Origin: Vittaforma corneae ATCC 50505
Lineage: Eukaryota > Microsporidia > Nosematidae
Direction of reading: 5' to 3'
DNA length: 62,617 bases
Assembly: GCF_000231115.1 (NCBI RefSeq)
Contig: NW_006889854.1
Span: 1-62,617, forward strand
Positions 11,328-19,703 of this stretch are shown here, one piece after another. Numbering within the stretch: the first letter of the stretch is position 1; each line of letters begins with the position of its first letter. Made by a program: the position numbers and the translations under genes. Below the pieces are notes generated by a model. That model was not told the origin of the DNA and did not search any database. It was given only the letters and a program-made list of their open reading frames with translations.

Positions 11328-12089
11328 ATGACGAAGATTAAATACCAATCCTTGTTTAAAGAATTAAAGTTGCACGGTAAAAACTCTAGCAGTCTTAGAT
11401 TTTCACAATATTCCATGCAAGTCTTCATCCTTCTTTGAACGATCAGCATTTTACAAAGAGTTGAAATTTTTGACTATAAACAGGGAAAGACTTGCGTACA
11501 TTTAGCTAATTTGTTGAAGGGCCAAGTCTCGGACTGCATTTCAAAGATATAGCCAATTTGATTAATTAGTAAAGCACTGCTGCAAGTGCTAGAAACAGAA
11601 TTTCAATATCTTCAGAAAGTGATGGAGGATCTTTTAGTATGCTAGCCAAAGACTTCTAAAAGATTGCTGATGCATGAAATAGGACTGATGTGCGATGCTT
11701 TACTCTTTTGTGTTGGGAACCACCCCAATTTTTATGAGCCGAACAACTGAAAATTTCTTCTTACCAATTTAAATAACCAAATACCTTTGGCTTTGTACTT
11801 TTGTCCCCTGCCACGTGCAGAATTCCATACAATACAAGTTGTTTTGAATATTGCTGGTGATTAACAAGAAGCACAGCTCTTTCTTGATAATGTATTAAAG
11901 AATTAATTGAAGTGCTAAGAAAAGGAAAAGAACTTTGACATGCTACTTAAAATGCTTACTACTAAAGTCAAAGCAACATCCATTCGAATGACACCGACTA
12001 AATCAGCGCATATAATTTATGCTATTTTAAAGTTTATTTGCAATGAATATGCAGAAAATGCCTTAAAGCCTTTAACAAACATCAGCTAG
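11328..12089 (+). pseudogene. Decayed coding strip in an otherwise gene-free 940-base region
   Basis: No intact gene lies between 11201 and 12143. A frame beginning at ATG 11328 reads coding-like to TAG 11550-11552, interrupted only by a TGA at 11436. The part after the stop (VEIFDYKQGKTCVHLANLLK) has the feel of a Gag capsid segment from a Ty3-like retroelement. A separate 49-codon frame at 11940-12089 is Lys/Ile/Thr-rich. No long terminal repeats or reverse transcriptase motifs are visible. The retroelement origin is a guess; a decayed cellular gene fits equally. Confidence 0.25.
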
Positions 12090-12143
12090 AAGGTATTCTT
12101 TATTTAATTCAAATAAATTTCATTTTGTATCGCTTTATGCATC

Positions 12144-13028
12144 ATGGAAAATTACACTTTCATAGAAAAAATAGGAAAAGGAACACACGGAACAGTGTAC
12201 TTACTAAAAAGCATTGATGAGGGCAGGTTTGTTGTATGTAAATCCATAACTGGAAAGTATAAGAACCATGCCTACAGAGAGATAAGCATTCTAAGCAAAC
12301 TTAGCCATAGAAGAGTTGTAACAATGATTGACAGCATGGTAATAAAGGATTCTATTTATATTATGCTTGAGTATATCAATTATGGATCGGTGGAATCAAT
12401 GATTGAGTTTTTCATTAAGTGTAATATCAGACCAACCAGCTCTCTTGGATGGAATCTTCTTTCTCAGATGTCCGATGCGTTGTACTATCTTCATTCTAAG
12501 AAAATCATTCACAGGGACATAAAGCCCTCGAATATTCTAATAAGTAGGTTCTATGTAAGAGAAAAGGAATACCTCGAGTTTAAGCTGTGCGACTTTAGTC
12601 TCTCTACGAAGTGTGAGGATTATATCGAAGATGGACATATGGTTGGGACACCCTTCTACATGGCGCCAGAGGTAGTTGAAAGATCAAAATACAATCATAG
12701 CATTGATATATGGGGACTTGGGTGCTGCTTGCTTGAGTTGATGAACCTAAAAAAGCCATTTAAGGGTGAGGACCGAAAAGAACTGTTTAAGAACATATTG
12801 ACACAGAATCCACAGGACGAAATAAGCTGGGAGGACTCTACTTTGGAGTTGATGGTTAGGAAGTGCATGGAGAAGAACAATAGAATCAATGCAAAGATAG
12901 TAGCAAAGCATGAAAAGAGTAGACTGCACTTAGCAGTGCTTGAGCTGAGGATTAAAGAAAGTAGAATTGAAGAACTAGAAAAGAGATTGAAGCATATTGA
13001 AAGGAGAACAGGGCTTAAGACAGAATAA
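12144..13028 (+). CDS. NEK/NIMA-like serine/threonine protein kinase
   Basis: 294 residues: a kinase domain at about 1-250 and a short charged coiled-coil tail (VLELRIKESRIEELEKRLKH). Seen: the Gly loop GKGTHGTVY (residues 11-19), Lys33 in VCKS, HRDIKPSN (123-130) and the activation segment ending MAPEV. The kinase core plus C-terminal coiled coil is the NIMA-related layout; NEKs act in mitotic entry and centrosome or spindle-body function. The DFG motif reads DFS (residues 150-152), an uncommon Gly-to-Ser change; the Asp is kept, so activity is not excluded. The start context is TTTATGCATCATGGA, with no C-run. It lies downstream of the decayed region. Confidence 0.75.
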   Translation: MENYTFIEKIGKGTHGTVYLLKSIDEGRFVVCKSITGKYKNHAYREISILSKLSHRRVVTMIDSMVIKDSIYIMLEYINYGSVESMIEFFIKCNIRPTSSLGWNLLSQMSDALYYLHSKKIIHRDIKPSNILISRFYVREKEYLEFKLCDFSLSTKCEDYIEDGHMVGTPFYMAPEVVERSKYNHSIDIWGLGCCLLELMNLKKPFKGEDRKELFKNILTQNPQDEISWEDSTLELMVRKCMEKNNRINAKIVAKHEKSRLHLAVLELRIKESRIEELEKRLKHIERRTGLKTE

Positions 13029-13152
13029 ATCAAAAATCTGGTTTAATACAAAATTTTACCTAAGTAAAGTCCGATTTAAGTAATATTGGTAAATTGAAAA
13101 TCCAAAATCGTATAATTAAAATAGCATATACTTTAATTAGCTAATATGCTAT

Positions 13153-14586
13153 TTATGGTTGACACCTCGACACTTTCCTGGGGTAAATGCACGACTCATC
13201 TACATTCTTGTACTTCATCAAGGCCATTAGCAATCTTTCAAATCCCAAGCCATATCCTCCATGCTTCGATGGACCGTATCTGGCCATGTCCAAATACCAA
13301 TAGTATGGACCAGGAGCAATGCCCTCGTTTTTGAATGCATCTACAAGTTGCTGGTAGTTATCAAGCCTCATAGAACCACCAACAGTCTCACCCACGGCTG
13401 GAAAGAGCAAGTCGCAACTTTCAGTCAGATCCCCATCAATCTTCTTCATGTAGAACGACTTTAGTGCATGCGGAAAGTGCGTTAAAAACACTGGCTGGTT
13501 CACTCCATACTCCGCACAGATAAATTTCTCAGATGCATCAGCAATGTCGTCCATGTACTCGTAGGCCGTGCCATCCGGTTTGAGATGATTCTTACTTCTT
13601 AGATACTCAATTGCATCCCTATACGATAGCTTCTTAAAAGGCTTCTCGGACAGAGTTACTGGAACAAAGTCAGGCACCACCTTTTGAATATCCTCTAACA
13701 TTGTCTTATAAAACTCAGTGATGGAGTATCTCACCAACCCCTCAATAGAGTCCATCAGCTCAGAAAAGGAAACATCCACCAGTTCTGCCTCAACATGGGT
13801 AAACTCACTCAGATGGCGAGATGTCTTAGACTTCTCGGCGCGGTATGATGGCATTATACAATATGCTTTACCTACAACGGGTGCAACAGTCTCCAAGTAC
13901 AGCTGAGAAGACTGAGTAAGATACGCCTTTTCTCCATAGTAATCGAGTGAAAAGAGCGTTGCTCCTCCCTCAACCTGAGTCTGTACAAGAGTAGGTGGTG
14001 TAATTTCAGTGTATTTGTTTTTGAAGTAGTACTCCCTCATTAGGTGAAGCAAGGTAGACCTGGCCTTTACGAAAAGTTCCCTGTCCTTCATTCTCAGGGC
14101 CAAGTGACCATTGTCGAGTCTTGTTTCCTTTTCAGACTGTGCATTTAAAGGAAAGGTGGGTGCAGGCATTGAGTTGTAGATCTCATATTTATCCACTGCA
14201 ATTTCAAATAAAAACTCATCCCTTCTCTTTACTGGCTCTACAACAGTGCCGTAGATGGTAAGTGAAGTTTGAAAGGTAAATCCATGGTCACCCTCAACAA
14301 CGCATTTGACTGTTGAGAATGCAGAAGATAGATGGAAGAAGCATCGAGACTTCACAGAGGTACTTTTAGTAACCCATCCAAAAGTCTTTATCTTTCTATC
14401 CTTTAATGAGAGGCTGATTTCCTCTAGTCTGACTCTTTCGTATTCACTCTCATTTATATCTACCAACTTCATTTTCTCAACACCCTCACTCAGTGCGCTC
14501 TCATTCAATGCGACGCCTTCCTGCGATTTACCAGCTATCGAGATTGTTGGATCTTCCTTCGAGATAATTTTACTTTCTTGTAACAT
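13153..14586 (-). CDS. Asparaginyl-tRNA synthetase, cytosolic
   Basis: 477 residues; charges tRNA-Asn. An N-terminal OB-fold anticodon-binding domain (about residues 45-140) precedes the class IIb catalytic core. Motif 2 is YRAEKSKTSRHLSEFTHVEAE, and motif 3 ends GYGLGFERLLM. Discrimination from AspRS comes from CDLLFPAVGETVGGSMR, where AsnRS has the LL.P.VGE.VGGSMR pattern. The C-terminus YPRKVSRCQP is the family's typical ending. An in-frame GTG or TTG extension reaches 14628, but the ATG at 14586 sits just behind TTACCCCAAAA, so I place the start there. The gene is convergent with the NEK-like kinase gene. Confidence 0.9.
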   Translation of the reverse strand: MLQESKIISKEDPTISIAGKSQEGVALNESALSEGVEKMKLVDINESEYERVRLEEISLSLKDRKIKTFGWVTKSTSVKSRCFFHLSSAFSTVKCVVEGDHGFTFQTSLTIYGTVVEPVKRRDEFLFEIAVDKYEIYNSMPAPTFPLNAQSEKETRLDNGHLALRMKDRELFVKARSTLLHLMREYYFKNKYTEITPPTLVQTQVEGGATLFSLDYYGEKAYLTQSSQLYLETVAPVVGKAYCIMPSYRAEKSKTSRHLSEFTHVEAELVDVSFSELMDSIEGLVRYSITEFYKTMLEDIQKVVPDFVPVTLSEKPFKKLSYRDAIEYLRSKNHLKPDGTAYEYMDDIADASEKFICAEYGVNQPVFLTHFPHALKSFYMKKIDGDLTESCDLLFPAVGETVGGSMRLDNYQQLVDAFKNEGIAPGPYYWYLDMARYGPSKHGGYGLGFERLLMALMKYKNVDESCIYPRKVSRCQP

Positions 14587-14817
14587 TTTTGGGGTAAGAA
14601 ATTCAAAAAAGTCAAAACAAAAAAGCATTCAAAAACGTCAAAAACTTTGATCTTAAATCAGGGATGAAATTGAAGGAAAAGCACGCATTTCTACCAATCA
14701 TCAACCTTTTATGAAGTGTGGTTATATAGATAGTAACTAAAGTATAAACATGTCCCAGTGTTTAAGCTTAAAATATTACTGATACTAAAATATGAAACGG
14801 ATATATGAAAATGATGT

Positions 14818-16945
14818 TTAATTAACCTCTTCGACGTCAGGACTGCCTGCATTTCCAGTAGTGCCTGCTGATGCACCACTCATCATACTAGGAATTTCTG
14901 AGATAAGCTTATCCATTCTCTCCTTAATAACCTTTGGTTCAACGTCATTTGGTAAGCTCTTCAGCCATTGCTCTTCTTCATTTAATTTGCTTGAAATCTC
15001 CTTCTTCTTACTTTCATCTACTTTCATTGACTCAAGATTATCCTGGAATGAATAGATTTGAGCTTCAAATTGGGTTCTGAGGTTGATCCTTCACGGAAAA
15101 TTGCATCCTTTTCTGAGTGCTCTTCAGCCTCCTTCTTCATTCTTTCAATATCACTATCAGACAAGTGCTGTGACATATTCTTGACGAAGCATTGCTTATT
15201 GCCTGTGCTCTTATCAACTGCAGTAACCTTAAGAACGTTATTAGCATCTACCTCGAAGGTGATCTCAATCTGAGGCACTCCCTTGGGTGCAGGTGTGATT
15301 CCAGAAAGAACAAACCTGCCAACAAGATAGTTGTCAGCACTCTGTGATCTGTTACCCTGGGTAATGACAATTTCAACTGAAGTTTGGTTGTCTGCAGCAG
15401 TTGAGAAAACTTGAGTCTGTTTAGCTGGGATGGGAGTACGTGCAGTGATAAGCGGCGTAGCTACTCCACCAAGTGTTTCAATGTTGAGATTAAGAGGCAC
15501 TTGGTCAATAAGCAAAAGCTTAGGTCCAGTAGATGAATCATCAACATCAGGACATGTAGCATTAGCAAAGTATCCAGCACCATAAGCAACAGCCTCATCA
15601 GGATTCAACGGGGAAACAACCTTCTTAGAAACAGCAGGAGTATCCGCAGTCTCATTGAAGAAGTCTTCTAGTACGCTCTTTACTTTTGGAATTCTTGAAG
15701 ATCCACCAACCATAATTACTCTATTGATAGTCTGTTTGGCATTTTCAATTAACTTGTTCAGGTCCTGATTCCTGGCCGATGGGGTATTCCTAATAGTGGA
15801 TGCCTCATCAAGCCTTCCATCATCAAAATACACAGGAGTTATTCCCTCGAGCGAAAGCAATACACCCTTAATCTTCTCCTTCAATCTCTCAAAGAGTGTC
15901 CTAGAGGCTCTTTCAAACTCAACTCTGGTAATGTCAAATACAAGATCCTTAGTTCCACGATAGCATGGAAGATTGAATGTAGCCTTCATATTAGTGGAAA
16001 GAGATGTCTTAACCTTAATAGCTTCTTGACGTAACCTGAGATCATTTTTGAGTTTTTCCTCATGTGAAACACCCTCATCAGGATCCATTCCGCCATTATC
16101 CTTCTTGAATCTAGCCTTAGCAATCTCAATAATGATTCTATCCCAATCTGATCCACCAAGGAAGTTATCGCCATCAATAGCACGTACCTGACCAATGGGA
16201 TTAACAGTATCATAGCTGAAGTCAAGAATACTTACATCGTAAGTACCACCACCAAGATCAAAAACAAGAATTCTCTCCTCTTGACCATCCTGAACTTGCT
16301 TATTCTTGATCATGATTGAACCATAGGCTATAGCAGCTGCAGTTGGCTCAGCCAGAAGTACAACCTTAACATCGAGAGGGTTGTTGTTCTCATCAACTTT
16401 CCTGAAAAGGCAATTTTGGCAGCATCAAGAGTACGCTGTTTAGCACCCTCGTTAAAGTAAGCAGGAACAGTAATAGCAACAAAGGAAGGTGAAGTGCCTA
16501 ATCTCTGTTTAGCAGACTCAAAGAGATAATTCAGAACATAAGCAGAAACCTGCACTGGTTCATAAACTCTCTCCTTTCCCTTTTCCTTAACAGCAATACC
16601 AATATTATCGGTGGCAGTCTTGTCCATAGCCTTACCTGTAGTCTTAATTTCTTTTAGATGGAAAGGCCAATATTTCCTAGCATTTATAACCTCATCTGAA
16701 TGGAATCCTTTTCCAAACATTCTTTTTACTTCATAGACGAAATTTTCTGGTGCTGATGTTGCAGCAAGGATGGCATTTGAACCAACCACTGGCTGGCCTC
16801 CGTCCTTGTCAAAGCAGACAACTGAAGGAGTGATATGATCTCCATCCCTATTGTCGATAACCTTCAACTCACCCATGTAGTATCCAGCAACACACGAAGT
16901 AGTTGTACCTAAATCTATTCCAATTGTAGTAACCTTCTTTGCCAT
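14818..16945 (-). CDS. Cytosolic Hsp70 chaperone with two apparent frameshifts, ending EEVN
   Basis: The ATPase domain begins GIDLGTTTSCVAGY. The phosphate-2 motif (VFDLGGGTYDVSILD), adenosine motif and substrate-binding domain (ITQGNRSQSADNYLVGRF) follow. Three frames are used: 16945-16328, 16313-15024 and 15027-14818. One added base in the A-run at 16405-16408 gives continuity into LLAEPTAAAIAYG, and one at 15090-15091 gives RTQFEAQIYSFQ. Both are homopolymer undercalls, so the living gene is probably intact. The C-terminus reads VEEVN rather than the EEVD that binds TPR co-chaperones. The ATG follows GCTCCCCATCAA. Heat-shock elements lie upstream at 16988-17026. An SGT2-like TPR protein is encoded at 32080-32730. 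Confidence 0.92.
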
Positions 16946-16987
16946 TTGATGGGGAGCACTGCTCTAAAATTTTTTATAAAAAATTTG

Positions 16988-17026
16988 TTCTAGAAAATTC
17001 TAAGAGAGAAGGAAAAAATTCTAGAA
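16988..17026. promoter_or_regulatory. Heat-shock elements upstream of Hsp70
   Basis: TTCTAGAAAATTC at 16988-17000 is three alternating nGAAn/nTTCn units, a canonical HSF trimer site. A second dyad, TTCTAGAA, is at 17019-17026. They lie 43-81 bases upstream of the Hsp70 ATG and 32-70 bases upstream of the small plus-strand frame at 17058. Heat-shock factor control of Hsp70 is the natural reading. Confidence 0.7.
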
Positions 17027-17057
17027 AATGCAAAGTTAAGAGAAAAACACACAAATA

Positions 17058-17282
17058 ATGACGACTCAAAGGCATTCCACTAAGTACAATGTTAAGCAAA
17101 TAGCAAATACAGAAGAAAGCATCTCTTCTATGCACTTTATTAGCAATAAGCGTGATAGAATCAAAGACAATATGGCATGTGATAGTATATCATTTATAAA
17201 TATCAAGCCATTGCGCCGAATACAACATAGAATTCTAGAAACAACGTACCAGATGTTCTACTTCATCAAAAGAACGCCTTAA
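17058..17282 (+). CDS. Small hypothetical ORF of 74 codons, divergent from Hsp70
   Basis: An ATG-initiated frame of basic, Thr/Ile/Arg-rich sequence (MTTQRHSTKYNVKQIANTEE at its start). No C-run precedes the ATG, and no domain, signal peptide or membrane helix is seen. It shares the heat-shock-element region with Hsp70, so it could be stress-induced if real. Its coding status is uncertain. From 17283 to 18113 I see no gene, RNA or repeat. Confidence 0.25.
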   Translation: MTTQRHSTKYNVKQIANTEESISSMHFISNKRDRIKDNMACDSISFINIKPLRRIQHRILETTYQMFYFIKRTP

Positions 17283-18113
17283 TTTTGAGCTACTGCGGCT
17301 TATCCAAACTGTCTTTCAATTCTAATATTTGCTATACAAGGCATAATGATAAGAACTAACTCAAAGAGATGCATCCACTAAAGATAATGAAAAATGAAAA
17401 AAGTAGATATCGACACAAAATACTTCAGAATGAAAGAGACAACTTCACATCATACCAAGACGCTTTACAGTGGACACTACCATACAAGTTTAATGCTAAA
17501 GGATGTTGAGATCAAAGTATAAAGAGGTGGAAGGCTGTGAAGCAATAGCACAAAGAATCAGTTCCAGAGATGAGCTAGGACATGGCAATGTAGCAGAAGA
17601 CATAGTTTTAGAGACATGACAATAGCCATGAACACTATGCTGGTGAGAACACCGTACCACGGGCTTTATACTGTTTATTTCAAGATTGTTAAGACAGTCT
17701 TTAGATCAAGCTTATCGCACATTACCAGTAATGAGTGGTGGACATGTCAAATTACCAGATGACTACCATTTAAGAGTACATTTTTCAATACATTCTAAGA
17801 ATAATTTATAAAGTGATTCCATTATTGCACTATCAAACCAAACTGATTTTCAAAGCGTAAGTCTCTTTAAATCACCACTCTTTATCCTCCAGCCCACTGT
17901 CAGGTAAGTTAAAGACTGTAATATGAAAAGACAAGCACTTGTCTATAGCAAAGGAACTTCTTTTAGACATTCCAGCTGTGTGTTCATAAGACATGTCCAT
18001 AAATAGAATTGACTTCCCTGCGAAGCTGTGGTAAAATGGAAAAACCAGGTAACACACAATTTAGTGCAAATCGCCTTGTCTTTGAGATGGCTTATTTCAA
18101 CACAGTCACTCCT

Positions 18114-18653
18114 TCAGCAACATGAATTCTTCTTTTTAGCTGTTTTAAATAGAATCTTTGTCTGCATACTCAAATTCTCACTCTTTTCAACTAAGTCGCT
18201 TAGAGACTCTCCACGCTGTAGAATCTGAGAAAGGCCCTCCATGACAATCACATTGCACTTCTCCAGCTGGTCTTCTATCTTCTTGAATTGGTCCTTGTCC
18301 TCCCACTGCTTGTATTCCTTTATTAGATACTCATAGTTAGCATTGTTCTCATAGCACTTATCTAGAAGTTTGTAGGCTATCTTTGAGTTGTATTCAATGT
18401 CTGTTATAATAAATACTCTAAACACACTTCTCATCTGGAATATTATCTTGAACTGCTCCTTCTCATTGAACTTCTCTCTTACTTCTCTTAGCTGGGAATC
18501 CTTTGGTAGACTCTTTGACACCTCCTTTACCATCCCCTTTATAAAGTCCTTGATTGTTCCTCGTTTGAAAAATCCGAATTTCTCCAGATTGAACTGTTCC
18601 TGTACTATAATTCTTGTGTTTGTGTCCTGTTTCACGATAGCATAAACAGGCAT
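18114..18653 (-). CDS. YKT6: YKT6 R-SNARE lacking the aaX of its prenylation box
   Basis: 179 residues. An N-terminal longin domain (about 1-110) is followed by an R-SNARE helix (about 118-172) with its zero-layer Arg in LQRGESLSDLVEKS. The C-terminal segment FKTAKKKNSCC matches the YKT6 family ending, where two Cys precede a CAAX tail. Here the stop codon follows the second Cys directly (TGT TGC TGA). YKT6 acts in Golgi, endosomal and autophagic fusion and is normally palmitoylated and prenylated at these Cys residues. The ATG at 18653 is chosen because TACCCC lies 13-16 bases upstream; an in-frame extension to 18758 is less likely. Length is slightly below the yeast protein. Confidence 0.85.
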   Translation of the reverse strand: MPVYAIVKQDTNTRIIVQEQFNLEKFGFFKRGTIKDFIKGMVKEVSKSLPKDSQLREVREKFNEKEQFKIIFQMRSVFRVFIITDIEYNSKIAYKLLDKCYENNANYEYLIKEYKQWEDKDQFKKIEDQLEKCNVIVMEGLSQILQRGESLSDLVEKSENLSMQTKILFKTAKKKNSCC

Positions 18654-18952
18654 AGAAAAAATGGGGTAAAATAATCTATCCAACATCAACTTAAAGTAAA
18701 ATTCAAGAACATGCCAGACTTTGGCAGAATCCAAAGTGAAGCACACCCGCACTTCCATAAATAAATACGTTTTTACAACGCTTTGATGTTTTACCTACGA
18801 TATGCTACAGGAATGACAATACTTTTATTTAACGTACCAGCCTAAGCCGGTCGTATTATCAATACCAGGAAAACACATCCATATTAACTTAAAACCGATA
18901 AATTTGAGAGCAATGACATCACAGCACAGTTTTCATTAAATCGTTGTCTTAT

Positions 18953-19294
18953 TTATTCCTCAGCATCATCAACAGCATTGATGTACACAAAACTGAACCC
19001 ATCCTTATTATCGCCACTCACCTTTATGAAATTACTTAAAGACTTTGTTCTTAAATACCTCTTTAAATACAACTTCATGTTCCTCTTTTTGATGTTACCC
19101 TCCTTCGAGACAATGTCAATGGCAGATGCATTGTCCTTGAAGCTTATCTCCCTGGCTGCTATCTTCAAGCAGTTCTTCACCTTCATCTTAGATTGAAGAT
19201 AGGATATCACGTCTTCTGGAGTTATCAACCCATCTTTTACTTGAGAGGCAAAGTTTACAGTGTAAGTTCTGAGATTTTCTTCTGTCTTTTCCAT
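18953..19294 (-). CDS. RPL22: Ribosomal protein eL22
   Basis: 113 residues, a large-subunit ribosomal protein. The fold order matches eL22: an N-terminal strand (TYTVNFASQVKDGLITPEDVISYLQ), a middle part that includes SFKDNASAIDIVSKEGNIKKRNMKLYLKRYLR broken by short turns, and an acidic end (VDDAEE). The start at 19294 directly follows GACCC, with AAAAATTTTT about 16 bases further upstream, the microsporidian signal arrangement. An in-frame upstream extension without the signal is rejected. Confidence 0.85.
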   Translation of the reverse strand: MEKTEENLRTYTVNFASQVKDGLITPEDVISYLQSKMKVKNCLKIAAREISFKDNASAIDIVSKEGNIKKRNMKLYLKRYLRTKSLSNFIKVSGDNKDGFSFVYINAVDDAEE

Positions 19295-19320
19295 GGGTCT
19301 CAAAACTTGTAAAAATTTTT
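19295..19320 (-). promoter_or_regulatory. AAATTT plus CCC start signal of eL22
   Basis: Read on the minus strand, AAAAATTTTT (19311-19320) is followed by CCC at 19295-19297, immediately before the ATG at 19294. This pair of elements matches the start-proximal signal described for microsporidian genes. Confidence 0.6.
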
Positions 19321-19512
19321 GTAAGAGAAACTGGAAAGTGAAAAATGAAAGAGTCACTGCCCCTAGGCACGCCAACCATAAACATTAAAGAGCCAAGCAC
19401 AAGAAGTTGGTTACACATGGATAGCTGCTAGCATTTCAATTTGTGCAAGCCACTTTTGGAAAAAGCGTCATCTTGTTTCCAGCCAATACTACTTATTTGT
19501 ATTCAATATACT

Positions 19513-19576
19513 GGTATTTTCTATAAGTTCACAGCATCTTGCGAACGGCGATGGCTGAAAACTTATAGAAAATACC
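19513..19576. repeat. 17-bp perfect inverted repeat with a 30-base loop
   Basis: GGTATTTTCTATAAGTT at 19513-19529 is exactly complementary to AACTTATAGAAAATACC at 19560-19576. The 30-base loop is less AT-rich than the surroundings (contains CTTGCGAACGGCGATGG). About 35 bases downstream on the plus strand is a T7 run, which could end a Pol III transcript. It lies in the 409-base spacer between eL22 and the carrier gene. A structured noncoding RNA is possible. I could not match it to U-snRNAs, SRP RNA or RNase P. Confidence 0.75.
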
Positions 19577-19703
19577 GATGCCATGCATTTACTCCGGGAA
19601 TAAAGCAGATTTTTTTCTTGTCTCCTTTACCCTATCATTCACTTCATTTCAGATCACTTTTTAAAATAATTTTTTTCTCACCCCTCTTTAATACACCTTT
19701 GAG

